From Sipunculus nudus (lineage: Eukaryota; Annelida; Sipuncula; Golfingiida; Sipunculidae): a stretch of DNA of 64,000 bases. The notes beneath the pieces were generated by a model. It saw nothing but the letters and a program-made list of their open reading frames with translations, had not been told where the DNA came from and made no database searches. Shown one piece after another: positions 22,932 through 36,526 of this stretch. Every line of letters begins with the position of its first letter. The first letter of the stretch is position 1. Position numbers and translations under genes: made by a program. Location of the stretch: positions 78,341,676 through 78,405,675 of the forward strand of contig CM049316.1 in NCBI GenBank assembly GCA_026874595.1, read 5' to 3'.

Positions 22932-23505
22932 AAAAGTTGATCCCACCATTGGATGTTGCGAAAAGAACTGAAACAAAAGGTCTGTAAATCTTTATGAATA
23001 AGTACCAAGCCATTTTTGCATCACTTTTAAAATAATCTAATGGGGGAATATTTAAGTTAACGAAGCGAATGTTTACAAAGGAAATGGCAGAGATATTAGA
23101 TGCAGATGTTACATCAATGGTTTTCATTTGATATTGGCCTCAAATTTGTAAAATTATAAAAATATCTAGACGTCTGCAATCCTCAATTGATCGCAAAGAT
23201 CAACTTGAATATTAGCCTTATTGGAGAACTTGTGTAAACAGGGTCAGAATTTGGTTATAACTAAGGGGGGGGTGGGGGTGTCCGGAGTCTGGTGTGCGCG
23301 ACATTAGAAATAAGGGCAAGGTCAAAAATAAATATCAGGTGCCTATCTTTGCCTGTAACTGTTACTCAAAGCAAGGGTAACTTCATAAAAAAAGTAAGGT
23401 TGGAGTTCAAGCGCAAAGATGTCCGGTTAAATAAAGAACGAAATTAAGAACGCAATAAACCTATAAGCGTCCCACACTAGGGGGAGGCTTTATAATAACA
23501 ATAAC

Positions 23506-23544
<39 letters not shown>

Positions 23545-25213
23545 AGCATTTATAATAGACCATGAAATCTGATATTACTGAAACAACATCCAAAAAACAA
23601 CACGTAATAATATGAGAAGAAAAAGGTATAATAAATGTTTATAAAAGTAACCTATTAATAGTTTTTAATTAAATCAGAGATCACTGAATCTCATGTGTAA
23701 CAAAATGATAAATGTCGCTGAAAAAAGCATCACCAACGGTCTAACATCCAGTTGAATTTGATGATTTCATTTAATGTTGGAATTAAATGTTGTTAACTAT
23801 TAGTTTAACTATTTTCTTAGGCGGATACAGAACCAGTAGATCCTATTTCTATCATGTGAAATAAATAACATATTAATTTGACTTTTTCCATTTGTTATTT
23901 ATTTAATTAAAACGTTTTAGAAATGTTAAAAGAAAAACAAAACATTAGATACGCCTATTCAGGGATCAGACAGGCTTGTTTCAGTTTTTTTAGGCTTCAT
24001 CTAACGTATACAATACCTTGCAATAAACAATAAATGTAGATCCAACGTGAGCTTTTTAAAGACTATGCTACCTACTTCAAACTTTACAACGCGAGCTTTT
24101 TACAGACTATACTACTGTGCAAAATATTTCTATCACACTTTCATTATTTTTTTGGCACCTTCTCCAAAGAACTGCCAATTTAAAAAAAAGTGTTTTTCTT
24201 TCCTTTTAAAACAACGAATGGCTTAGAAACATTTTTAAATAGTCGTTTATTCTGCAGAAGTGCAGAAGGTCTTCTTTCCAAGTAAATGACAGTTCTTATT
24301 TTTCCACTATTATAACGCAATACTGTTTTGAGAGGAGTGTTCTAGATGGTTTACGTTTACCACTGAGATACACTGCACAAAAAACGTGTAACGTCTTTAG
24401 GGGAACATTAGAACCGTTTAGCTTATTCTGTTCTGCATTGGAAGCCAGTGATATTCATATACTCACAGTGTTATTCACTTGCGTCAGAGAGTCCTACACG
24501 CATCATCACTAATACAGTTTAACATTTGACCGATATCTCAAATCTGACAGAATTTACAATAACTTTGACCAGTTAGTCACCTAAAATACTACATTATAGA
24601 TATATCAGATATATTCCTTGCTTGCCGTTTAGGTATAAACACATCTACCTTATAACGACTCCGCCTCAGTCTACTACTGCACATGCACTCTTTGACACTG
24701 CCACACACTTCCGTTTCTCCCCAGATGAGTTGGGTTCCAACGTTGTATGATGCATTTAGATGCATATGGTATGTTGCTTCCCCAAATGCAAATGCAAATG
24801 ATTATTGTAGAATTAACTACTGCCAGTGCATGTATACAAATCACAAATAAAAATCACACTTGGTATACATGAGCGATTCTAACAAGCTGAAATAAGATGA
24901 TTACGTCAAATTCAGATAAGATTTGTATACAAGAATATATTTGTGTGTATTAATATATTTTTCCCCATTCAACAATACAGGAATATTAATGATTCATATT
25001 TAAGACTTAAGGTGCTACACCCTATATCTACACATGTTGTTGTTGAGCTTGGCTTAAACAGCTGTACCTGACCGATTTTTTAAAATTTATTTGCACTTTA
25101 CATTAAACCATATCAGATGCAAATACCGGATTTGAAGATCGCGTCATTTAATGCAAATGTGCAAAAATGCTAATCAGAATGATAACGCATTATATCCGAC
25201 ACTGCCTGGATGT
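22932..25213. other. Unassigned stretch with an (AAT)n tract and octamer motifs
   Basis: An imperfect (TAA)n microsatellite lies at about 23492-23540. Two overlapping ATGCAAAT octamers lie at 24786-24799, and two further exact copies at 25117-25124 and 25151-25158. No coding pattern was recognised. Confidence 0.5.
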
Positions 25214-25522
25214 TTAGACTTGGGTGTCGTCAGCATAACAGTGAAAATTAATGTTGTGCCGTTTGACAATTTCATCAACTGGTAAAGTTGATATACGGTA
25301 GATCATCTGTTCAAGGACAGTACTCTGTGTTACAACAAAATTATAAACATTATCCCCGGATGTTGCTTCATCAATTTTAAATATTGATACCCATGCTACG
25401 TCCAGCACAACTATCGTAGATGCTAGCTGTCCAGTGATTCCATTGTCACCAGACACTTTGAGCAGAGCATTCTCCTTAGTGTGAAACTGACGATTGACTG
25501 ACTGATAACAATCATCAAGCAT
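25214..25522 (-). pseudogene. CR1/jockey-like LINE reverse transcriptase relic
   Basis: A short minus-strand frame with YQSVNRQFHTKENALLKV, matching the 'YQSAYR..HSTETALLKV' block before RT motif A in CR1/jockey-type LINEs. A degraded IVVLDVAWVSI (motif A region) follows, then EIVKRHNINFHCYADDTQV with the YADD catalytic motif. The distance between motif A and YADD is about half the usual, so an internal deletion has occurred. It is unrelated in type to the LINE at 1-3.1 kb. Confidence 0.75.
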
Positions 25523-27239
25523 GGTGTCAATAGATATTGGCGCAGTCGGTCAACTGTTGCGTTGTCCATAATATTTGGTTAACGGCATGATTTATCATTG
25601 GAAGATTTATGGCCGCTTAAACAAATTGGAACAGTACAACCTACTAACCTACTTCTTTTGTCGGGAAAAGAACAGGCACCTCCAGAATAAGCGCAATCGT
25701 GTTAACAAAATATCCATAGATCCCGTTTCCTTAGATTAGTCTTCAATCAACAAGAACTTAGGACAGCTTCGCGCTTATCTCCAATCATTCATCTAGTCAG
25801 CTGTAATAACTGTTTTTGGTTATCCTTGCACTTTGTTACTTGAATGTATAGTTTGTTTTTCATTTTTTGTTGAACATTCTTCTTAAATAACTTCATGTAA
25901 TAGAGAAAACGTGAATATCAGGTGCAACCTCCTATATTTTATCTAACCTGTAATATTTACAAAGCATTTAACGCCAATGATAATAATATTAAACTCCGAA
26001 TGGAATAGTCTGAGGATATCACCTATTTCTTTGATTCAATAGTCAGAATTGCGAAGCCGCATCTCTAAAACGTTGGTTTGCAAATAGAAAGATACAACTA
26101 TAATATTTACATAGCGATCTCCCTTCCCGACATGGACTTAATTCGTTGGGATATTGCATCTCAATAGATACGGACCAAATGTCAGAGACTCTTTAAATTT
26201 GTGTTATGACCGTGACTTCAAGACTTAGACTAACGACCATAATAAATATCCGATAATGCAAATAACATAATTATAATAAAAATGAATATAAATTATTGTA
26301 AAATTGTGAGAAAATATTTTAAATGTGGATTATGAAGCGAAAAAAAAAATCATCTTTGTTAAGCGGTTTCGCACCAAGCAATGAACGAGCAGGGAAACCT
26401 CTCTTAAGTATTGAGAAAATCGGTTACAGTAAAGTGGAATTGTTAAGGCTGTATTAATATTTCAGGATATTTGGTTTTTCCGGACGATAATGAGAACACA
26501 GAATCTCATATGATAGGTCAAAGTATAATATTATAAAACAATATATTAAACAGCTTGTAACTAACCGATAAATGAAGGAGATTTGGCAGTTGACCTACCC
26601 ATGAACTCTGTGTGACCTTAATCGCATATTCATTAAGTGAATAATCATTAACATTGGACTAACGAGCAACCAATCAGGTGACCGTAAACATTGTAAAGCG
26701 TCAATCATCCGACAAAATCAAAATTTGCATAATTTGACAGAGCCCTATCAAACATAACACGTGTCAGTTTTGAAGTTTCCAGGATTATTTATATAAAGAG
26801 GCTTAAATTCCCTCGATTAATAAGCATCTGTTAGCCTAGAATTTGTTAAAGAATTTGTTAAGACATTTAACAACTTGATTAAAACTGTTTGTAATTACTC
26901 TCTTTATTATCATAAATGACGGATATTTGTTTAAACAGATGGTCTTAGATAAATACGGATTTCGGAAATCAAGTGCATTATAACACCGTCGGGTATTCCG
27001 TAGGCGGTCTCAGGAATAAATCATTTATGGAAAAAGCAGGTTGATACGACTTAGACTTGAGCATCTGGAGAATGAAAAGTCCATACCTCTCCTCAATTCC
27101 AGGGCAAAATCACTGCCGTTAAAAAGGCACTGGCAATGATGATACAAAAGATCAACCTCATGAAGAGATTGGCCTCCTACAAAACATAAATTAAAGGTCC
27201 AGGCATACAATAATAACAGTTTCAAAAGAAACCACTTTC
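25523..27239. other. Unassigned AT-rich stretch
   Basis: No supported gene or repeat was seen. Weak remnants of coding-like sequence may begin near 27040 (see the next entry). Confidence 0.35.
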
Positions 27240-27720
27240 ACAAATATCACTTGTCTAAATGACAAATGTGATGGCAGTGTGCAGAAGACAAAGTTGCGTA
27301 CGAATGATACATTAACAGTGAACAAGGCATTCTATATAGCTGAACAATTAAGACGATTGAAGAAGTTTGATTCTGTGTATGAAATGTAATCTAATCGAAA
27401 GAAAATAGCTAACGATCTACTTGACACCACTGACAACAAAATTAACAATTACCTTTCCTACTATAGACGAACATTCCCTGAGACTTCAGTGTTGCGGAAC
27501 ACCTACTTAGATGCCAAAGTACTAGACTGAATAGAACGTTAAAGTTAAGGCGGTGTTGGTGAACAATATACTTGGAGGTCTTCACCACACATTCAAAGAG
27601 ATCGCCAAGAAGATAGCCTCAGTCAAAATTCAAACTAAACATGGTCTCGCAGAACATAAACAAGTATACAGTTTTCCAAACTTGACCAAAGCGCAAGATC
27701 CGTTCAATAGAGGCCCCTGT
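27240..27720 (+). pseudogene. Possible decayed coding sequence, unrecognised
   Basis: A plus-strand frame from about 27306 (NDTLTVNKAFYIAEQLRRLK ... then a TAA ... IANDLLDTTDNKINNYLSYY ...) stays protein-like for about 75 codons with one stop. After a shift near 27540 a second frame continues (AVLVNNILGGLHHTFKEIAK). The composition looks coding, and the stop and frameshift suggest a pseudogene or dead mobile element ORF. I recognise no family. Confidence 0.25.
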
Positions 27721-30700
27721 GGATAATCATGTGGAAATTCGGCTTCTCCTGGATGTTTGGTCACTTAATTTGACTCTGTAATATAGTTTATTAGGCAGTT
27801 GTTTTCATTTCTATGGATGTCAGAACTTGACATAATACATGACACACGAAATAAGGCTTGACTGTTTCCACAAGCCGAGCCTGAAATACATTCTGCTGAT
27901 CAGGCTGTGATATGGGATGCAAACCTGTTCGTATTGGATAAAACGAAAGAACTCAAGGTTTTGACATTGATAAAATGAAAATGATGTCTCTTCATAAATA
28001 GGAAAACTGATCAGGCTGCATTTTGGACCCTTTATTAAATGGTAGTATTTTTAGCATACTTTAGCTTTATCAAACTTACAATTTTACCACTCAGTATTTT
28101 ATTATAAAACCCTTTAAAGCGATGAGCATAGGCACAAAAGTTACAGCAATGACAGTGACTATGACCGATGTGTAAATAGAATGGAATCGGCAGCCATTTT
28201 AGCAGGCATCTTGGATTTGCTTGTTAGATGACAACACAGCGATATCTAAGTTGGATTCACAGACTTTTAAACCTGAAAATCCAGAAGTTCATACCAATTT
28301 GAAACTTCAGGATGGATAAATGGTTTATGACCATTAGGATCTTTGTGGCCCCCTTGGATGCCATTTTGAAAATTACAAATTCCTGGTCCGATTGTTGCAG
28401 ATTTTTATTATGTTAATCCATAATGTCAAACACTACTACCTAAAGCCATTCACAAAGATTTCTCTGGGTTTAAAATAAATATTGACCAGATTATAGGAAT
28501 CAAATTCGAGTATTTTAGATACACTACTAAAATTAACTCAAGATGTTTTTTACAATTGGCCTGTAGAATTTGATGAAATAATAATCGAGATTCCTAAAAA
28601 ATAACCTCGAGACACAGAAATTACTAATCGACATATTAAAATTATATCTTGAGATTTCGAAATTATATCTGAACATCTCGAAATAATATCTTTCATCACT
28701 GTGGACGTTTGTTTTAACCATGGTTAAATTTTCATTTCTTGTTCAGCGTGTTTTTTCACCTTTTAAAAAGGAAATGCTTTTACCAAATTGGTTGTTTCGA
28801 ATTAGCATAATCACCTTAGTTCCTACACAATACAAAGTGTAACAGACGAATCATGAGCCTTGTGCATGAGAGCTATGGAATGATCAAACTCTGGGGGAGT
28901 GGATTATGTCCTGATGGGAAAAGGAACATTTAAGATTTGATTTTAATTACCATAAAAATGGAATACTGCATGTTTCCCAAGGCATACCTCAATTTATCAA
29001 ATTGGCAGTGAACCTGTATAAGTTTCAAACATTTCAAACTATCAATACAAGTTGTATCAGAAGATTTAAATCGTGTATTTGTCGCCTAAATAACATATAG
29101 AGACGGTTTTTGAACTAATTGAAAATTTTATTACAATGTATAACTATACATTACAAAACTTGAACTTGGCTCGACAAAAGTACATGCACGATGTTGTATG
29201 CTTAGTGTATGCGAATCAATTTTCTGTGCTAACTGAATTGAATAATAAAGCAAAAGGGCAATGGTATATAATGATATATGTATCTAAATGTACTTGTAAT
29301 TCTAATAAAGAATATTACAATTGCTATACACTGTTACAGGGTAATACCTTGTGATGAGAATTGCAGCTCTAACGACAAAGGGAAAAACGAAATTATTAAC
29401 TCTGCGTTGAAAACAGGATAAATATAATCCATCGGTCAGAGTACTTTCACACACCATCCAACACACAAGCCATTATTTATATTGATCTTACACAACATGG
29501 CGAATACCGAAAATCACGATATAAGCTTCCTTTTGTAATTCAACATACAATATATTTCCCGCATACCCTGCTGGACAGAGAGAAAGAGATTAAAAAGGAT
29601 AAACATTAGAATAGTTTAAAAAGCGCCAGAAGAAACCTCCTTATTGGAACGGTAGCATGTTTGCATTAGGCAATGGTTAATGTACAAAGAAAGCAATAAT
29701 TCAGAAGTAATCCCGATTTTATCTGGATTAGTTACAAGGATTATTCACGATGATCCTAAAACTCCAGGAGTAATATAGATATAAAACAGGATTGATCCTG
29801 GTTGATAATGCAGGAATAATCCTCCCCAGGTCCAGGAATCGTTCCGCGCTACATACACCTATTTTCTTGCCCTTACTCCTGGAGGCCCTCCTGCGGCCAA
29901 CCTAAATCCGCCATGCATCCTTCCATGAAATTCCATCAGACCTGGCTCGGACGCATACACACATGGGCGATCTCTAAGACCCCTGACACCTTCGTTGACA
30001 CAGGTAATGACAATGTGTGGCAAGTTGGTACTTAATCCCTCCCCCATGAGCCTTGAATACATGTAATGAAGGTCCAGTAGCAGAGCTCTTTGATGTTGAT
30101 AGTCCATCTTAAAAGGTGCAAAGGTCATGGTCACAAATGAATCTAGATGTAGTTATAATTTGAATTATTAAACGATCTCGATGAGGAATTAAAAAGAGAC
30201 ATTCATTAGGAAAAGGCGAATGACTGGCCTATACACACAACACAACAGGCAAACCTTTAAGTGCTGCCCTGTTTCTATTTCCGTGCATTTTACGGTGAGT
30301 CTGGCACTTCCATGTCGTGGTGATTTTAATACGCGTGTTCAGTAGTAAATTACCTTTATCATTATCATGCAGTCATTTGTAGTGATGGGACTGTGCCATT
30401 ACGCTGGCAGTGGATTTATCATACTTTCTGTGATAGAGAAAATGTAATGAACAGTTCTGATTAAAAAACCAAGTTTACACATTAAAAGTGTATAAAAAAA
30501 ATATTGGCATCGGATCTTAATGCCTTTTTAAAGGTGTCGTTACGTGACTTTTGTTACCTGACTTTCAGGCTTCAACAACTCAACTCCCTTTTTTGCTCTC
30601 GTTAATCTAGATATTATTCAACGAATAGAAAAGCACGACGAATGATATTGGTACCTTGATAACAATTCCCAATCAACAGTTTACATGAGCGCCCTGAGAT

Positions 30701-31288
30701 AATGTTATCATATAGTCTCCTTTTGATAATATTTCGATAAGGTACTGAATGATTAGCTTTTCATAATTTATTTATGTTCTGTATACGATTCACAGATAAC
30801 ATCAAGAGATCGTTTTGTGACTTCAAATTACAATTTGTTTCATAAGGTCATAAATATATAAACGGTAGAACGTCTTCATATCTGCTCTACTTAAGTATTT
30901 GTAAAAAAAATGATTATGACTTCTTTTAGAGCATAGTGCAATAAGAATAATGATATTTAACGGCAACAGGCATGATGAGATAAAAAAATTACTCTTTCTG
31001 GCAAAACAGAATTTACACTTGACACACACCCTGTTTAAGAGTAATATATCTTGATCGGATTTCTAAGCATACGTTGAAGTTTACCCAGGCTGACACAATG
31101 TACCTCATCTTTTATTTACACTGGTTATTTGGGCTTTGTGAACTGTATGCATGTGAGGGGTAAATGGTAAACAAGGGGAATGATTGATGCTTGACTAATA
31201 TAAAATAAAAACATGTCGTTGAGAGTATTCTCTACTATCGAAATAAATCAATACGTTTCAGTGTTATGCACATAACTTGTCTTTACAG
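27721..31288. other. Unassigned stretch upstream of the DUF268 gene
   Basis: No recognisable protein frame. It probably includes upstream introns or the promoter of the gene at 31320, because that gene's first coding exon begins at a splice acceptor (31288) and so needs a 5' exon somewhere upstream. Short AT-rich motif repeats (TCTCGAAATAATATC-like) occur at about 28650-28695. Confidence 0.4.
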
Positions 31289-31319
31289 GTTCTTGTATAA
31301 ACGGGCCAGTTCCGCAACA

Positions 31320-34152
31320 ATGGGTCGATTTAGAATTTTCACGGCGGTACTCGTGTTGCTATTACTGAAGAGCTGGCTATACTTTTGGTTAAGGAAACCA
31401 GGTAGAAAAAAATCAACATTGATGTATATCATCATTTGTTTTGTATATGACTCATTTTATTAATGCATATGTCAGTTGACCACGCTTAGCCGTGTCTTGC
31501 ATGTGAAACAACATTTCTTTGTTAAAACTTTGGTTATGTTTTGCTAACGCATTACTTTCGGTAGGAATATCTGTCTGTGCATCAAATACCATTCAGTTTA
31601 ACCTCTAGGGACAAAGGCAGGTTCTTTTGCTACACGTTGGTGCCTGGCAGTGAAGATAAAGCCAGAAATAAAATGAAAAATCCCTCATTCAAAATTATAA
31701 GACAATCTTTTCACATTTGTATTGAATAACAATTTTTTTATACTGCTTATTCTAAAAAAAAATGGTAGTGGTGCCATTATAAGCTCTTAAATCTCCTTTT
31801 TAATGCCAAATCTGGTACGCATATGCTATCCAATAGACCAAGCGAACAGGGAACTAAACAGAAATAATTTTCTTTGGTGCATTATTAAGAATTCAAGTTT
31901 ACGCTTTCACGTTAAAATGGTATTCATCTGGAATTTGTGATTGCGGCATTTAAAACTGATATAGCTTGCGGTAACATAACCGTGTAAGACTTGTGATGGG
32001 CTTCAAGGCAAAGAAAGCCACAGCAATTTTCAGGTCTTTTGATTAACCCATCCTGGAATATTGACAATAAATTTCTGCGCCAGAATACATCCTGCGTGCA
32101 TCCCATGATTGCATAATTGCAATCTTATGATGCAAAATTTCAAATTCCGAGCTGTATATAGTCATACCCAGGAAAGCAAACTAAATAAGCAGCATTTCAG
32201 AAACACCTGGTATTGATAAATGCTGTTGAAATGCTATGTAAACTCTTTGTGTTTGTCAGATTGACATTTGTTCCTTTCATTTATTTCTGACGCCATAGAA
32301 TGTAATCATGTTGAGGGTTCATATTGAGTTTCAAACATCAGTAGTCATTCATAACTTATGGTGAATAATATTGTGTGACAACTTACATTCTGATCCATCC
32401 TGCTACACCAGCCTGAGCGAATTGAATTGTCTTGGCCTCAGTGTGGTGGCTTGTCGTTGGTTGAGAGTTCATAAATGCATTTATCACGGCATTAATTTAC
32501 AAGTAAAATCGTAGTACAATTAATTTTTGAAATTCGCAATTTATTGTCTATAAGAACAGATATATTATAAAATGAATAATTTCTATACTATAACCTGTAG
32601 AAAATAGCGCTTAACCTATGGAGTATTCGGTGGAATACCTAAACCATTTTAATGTTTTAGTCTCTGTTTTTTATGTGTTCATAGCAAATGTCTAGCATAA
32701 TGTAAGCCCAAAACGTTCAAAGAACTGTACTGAAAGAGCCGATTTAAAAGGAATTCAACTAAACTAAATTATATAAAGGTATTGAGCAATATGTATTACA
32801 TTTTAGGTCATGGTTTTATTATAGATATACTGCCAAAGAAGATTTCGACTACCCCTTCAGGTAAGTGATTAACAAATATTTTACTTACATATTTTACGAT
32901 ATGTATGCGTGTTTTGATTAGCCAAGTTTGCCTTTCAAAAGAAACCAAAATAAATGATACAGTCATGTTCTGTCTTATACTTCAGGTAAGCAGTCTTAAT
33001 TAATATTCATAAACTTAACTTAACCTAAACGTAAGGGGAAATATCCTTCAGGACTATTGTCTAAATAGTAAATACGAATCATTTAATAAATAAGCAAACC
33101 ATTTATATATTCTAATAACATATAGATAAACTTGTCGAGCTTCTTGTCAGGTATGTGTCATGTTAAAAAGAATCTCAGAGTATATAAAGACATGTCTTTC
33201 TATGTACAATCATTTGTGGTCTACAAAATATGTCATATATACGGGAAGAAACACTTTTATTGCAGCTATAACCTGCGGCGAAATATGCAGTTATGGGTCT
33301 AAGATAAAAACTGGGAAGTATTATCCATACTTGGAAAAAAATGTAAACTGTCAAAATATATTACTGCGAATGGAGAACCCACAGTCTGAGGCAATATACC
33401 CACCACCAGAATTTCCTCCAAGTGCAATGTACAATGATTTTACACAAAATGGTAAATGTCCCAACACCAGCAGATATTATAGGATTGATTTTAGACCCAA
33501 CCTTAGGCCTATTAAGCGAACCATACCTGGAGAAGTAATACAAAATCTGCTACAAAGGGACAAGGACGGGGAAAATATCAATGCGTATAGGGATTCGTAT
33601 CTTTGTCGAAATACACTGCATATGTATAACCAATACATTAGCAACAAAACAGGCCTGGTTATCGGAACTAGGTTTCCTTGGCTTGAGGCAATGCTAGTTA
33701 ACCTGAATGCGAGCCACGTGACCACGTCTGAATACTATCCACTTTACCTTGACCACCCTAAGATGCGTGTACAACATCCAACAGATGTTGCCAAACATTT
33801 CATATCGGGGATGCATCAGCCGTTTGATTTTGCTGCGAGCTTCTCTTCTATTGAACACAGTGGTTTGGGCAGATACGGCGACCCTTTGGATCCGTTTGGT
33901 GATCTGGAAGCAGTGGCTCAGGTTTGGTGCATGGTTAAACCAGGAGGGGTATTTTTCTTAGGACTCCCAATAAATAGAAAACAAAATACCTGTGAACTCG
34001 TTTGGAATGCTCACCGTTTGTATGCTGTCTCTCGACTGCAACACGTGACGTCAAACTGGGATGTACTGCATTTTAACCAACACAAGGAGAACGAACCTGG
34101 CATGCATGCTGTTCTTGTTCTCCGGAAACCATTCCAAAATGTAGCACAATAA
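31320..34152 (+). CDS. DUF268-family, methyltransferase-like type II membrane protein (3 exons)
   Basis: Exons 31320-31401, 32807-32860 and 33266-34152 join in phase (both introns phase 1) to give 340 codons and a TAA. Residues 3-27 are a short basic tail plus one hydrophobic anchor (FTAVLVLLLL), so the body would face the Golgi/ER lumen; NxS/T sites occur in the body. Residues 175-201 (GLVIGTRFPWLEAM ... TTSEY) look like a SAM-binding motif I with its acidic partner. FDFAASFSSIEHSGLGRYGD (from 232), VKPGGVFFLGLP (269) and WNAHRLY (292) are the DUF268 hallmarks. The family's reaction is not established; luminal glycan O-methylation is my hypothesis. Exon 3's acceptor (CTTTTATTGCAG|CT) is inside a longer open frame starting at 33160, and is chosen for its pyrimidine tract and phase. 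Confidence 0.85.
32976..32995 (+). other. Recursive-splice-site-like junction in intron 2
   Basis: TTATACTTCAG|GTAAGCAG (junction at 32985/32986) fuses an acceptor directly to a donor. A second, weaker one, TTCTTGTCAG|GTATGT, is at 33150/33151. They resemble zero-length recursive splice sites, unusual in an intron of only 405 bp; chance is possible. Confidence 0.3.
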
Positions 34153-34556
34153 GAATGTCAATTAACTTATTTCCTAATACATATTAACAATTATCGGACC
34201 AAGATGGCTACTCGCCTATACTGGAAAATTTAGTCATTTCAGTTGATTGAGACGTACATTGACATGAAATGAATATATATTAGGTGTTTGGTGTTTTATT
34301 GTGCTTATTCCAGGCAGTTATATAATGTATGAACAGAGGGATATCTGGTTTCAACTGTTGCTTATTAAATCTTGTGTAAAGCCTGATATCTTAATGGAAC
34401 TAATTCCATGAACATTAAACTATGAACTTGTTGCAATGAAAACTTAATAATTCATGTATTTAAAATTTTCTTTTGCTTTATCTGATAATTTTCTTTAAAC
34501 TTAATTATGCAGATGAATCGTTATGCACATTTAGCATATTTACTACGATGTAAAAG

Positions 34557-34562
34557 AATAAA
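34557..34562 (+). terminator. Polyadenylation signal of the DUF268 gene
   Basis: AATAAA about 405 bases after the stop codon, in AT-rich sequence, on the coding strand. Confidence 0.5.
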
Positions 34563-34947
34563 ATAGGTAAAGTTGATTCTCCATGTAAGTTCTTATTTAT
34601 TTCCTCAAGTTCTCTGTAATTCTTTGCACAGCACGCTTTACTGCTGGTAAAGGATAGATATTCGTTATGTGATTTAAAATGTATTATGAATGTATGTATG
34701 CAGCTACTTTACAAAGAGATTCTGGTAAGGGTAACGGCAAATGAACTGGCCGTCATCAAAATTAAACAGATATGTAACATATGACTTGGAACAGAAAGAA
34801 CAGCTAGCAACACGTTACTGAATTAAATGAACAAACAAATGAAATCAAACCAGGCAAGAGCGTCAACACCATTTTTGATACCTAAAGGAAGAAATTAGCC
34901 AAAAACAAAGCTTAAGAACTCACAGTTTTCCTATATTTGCACACAAA

Positions 34948-34988
<41 letters not shown>

Positions 34989-36526
34989 ACCAGCAAGTCT
35001 GCAAGAGCTACATCTTGAAAACCGACACAAAGATCTGCAGCATTAATCCCGGGCATAGTTGATTCAACTATGCGTTGATTCAATGAATACTTATTCTCAA
35101 ATTGACTGTGCTTCCATTAGTTTAACCAGAAAAAAGGGGATAAGTAATTTCTCATTTGTGTATCCTCCTTGTTTCCCTCTCCAAACAATGCACAATGCAG
35201 GAAGAAATGGCTTAAACAAATATTGATGTATTTAAGTAAAATTGCGACTCAGATTAGAGTTCCAAGCTGTAAACATTACGTGCTCAAATGATAAGCAATT
35301 TATCAAACTCTCTGTTTCATAAAGAAACACACAAGAGAAACAGTCACCAAAAGTTAGTAACACAGATTGACCCAAAATTAACACGGCATAACTCAAGAAG
35401 CACAACAAATCAGAAGAGCTGAAACCTCAGTTTTCTGGCGGCATGGCGCTGGAACTTTCAGTTGAACTAGACCTCAGACCGGTACTTTGGGGAAGAAACT
35501 CCTCGACCTCGGATTTATATACAAAGCGGTTCTGTGGGCCCTTAACTATTCACAAAGTATAAAATTCAATCAGGTTGCTTGGGGTAACAGAAAATTACAG
35601 TCCATAATGTAAAATGAACAGTGTAGCCCAACAGTATTATTTTTTAGAGATATCACACTGTACAACCGAGCACATCACGACTCCCTCAGTAACCGTCATT
35701 AAAATACAACTATAAATTCCATGGTCAAGCCTCCTCTCTTGTAACGATGAATGTATAAGGGGTTGTTGAGTTTCTTTCTATATTCATATTTAGGCAAAAT
35801 TTGTTGGTAGGGTTGACCTACTTAAATCCCCGCTACTGCAAAACAGTATAAATTCAACATATTGTTTTTTCTTTCTTTCGCCATTTCCTGTTTGCAATAT
35901 ATTTCCAATATGACTAATTTTCAAAAGCATTAATTTGGGGACAATATTAGTCCTGAGTCACAAATTTGTACATAGTATTTATTTCTGATCTTGACCTTAT
36001 ATCCAAGGTCGTACACTTGTAATATATCGTACAGGTCGTTATATATATTGTTATTATTTATGTTTTTACAATGGAGGCCTCTCGACTTTGAAGTATTCTG
36101 TATACGTAATATTCACTGATGAAATAAAGATTACAAAAGAAATATAACGTTACATCTGCATAATTTAGTCCACGAGTGTAAACACATCCAAAATATATAT
36201 TATAGCTCAGGAGATGGGCCCGCCCCCAGAATAAGAAAAAGAAAGTCATAACAGACAAGAATTATATTATATCATATAAGTGAAAATGGGCTTTGTCAAA
36301 CTATCATCCGTAACGATAAGACCGAGTTCGTATTTTCATTCAGCCTCAACATACCCTACCGAAAAGGAGTAGATATTTTATTTTGTTTATAAATATTTTA
36401 TAATAGTACAAGGAGATTAAATACCGATTTGGTTAATATTCTTCTATAAGGGCATAACAATCTTTCATTCTAAAACAAACAAAACTAATCTTCTGTGGTA
36501 CAGGCGTTTATCATACATTTGTATCA
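34563..36526. other. Intergenic stretch with an (AT)n microsatellite
   Basis: A perfect (AT)n tract lies at 34950-34986. The rest holds no recognisable gene. Confidence 0.6.

Noticed and set aside
29859-30134. 91-codon minus-strand frame
   Set aside because: Somewhat protein-like, but no recognisable motif, splice sites or neighbours; left uncalled.
33160-33265. ATG at 33160 as the start of the DUF268 protein
   Set aside because: It would lack the membrane anchor; the acceptor at 33265/33266 is in the right phase with a good pyrimidine tract and joins two upstream exons in frame.
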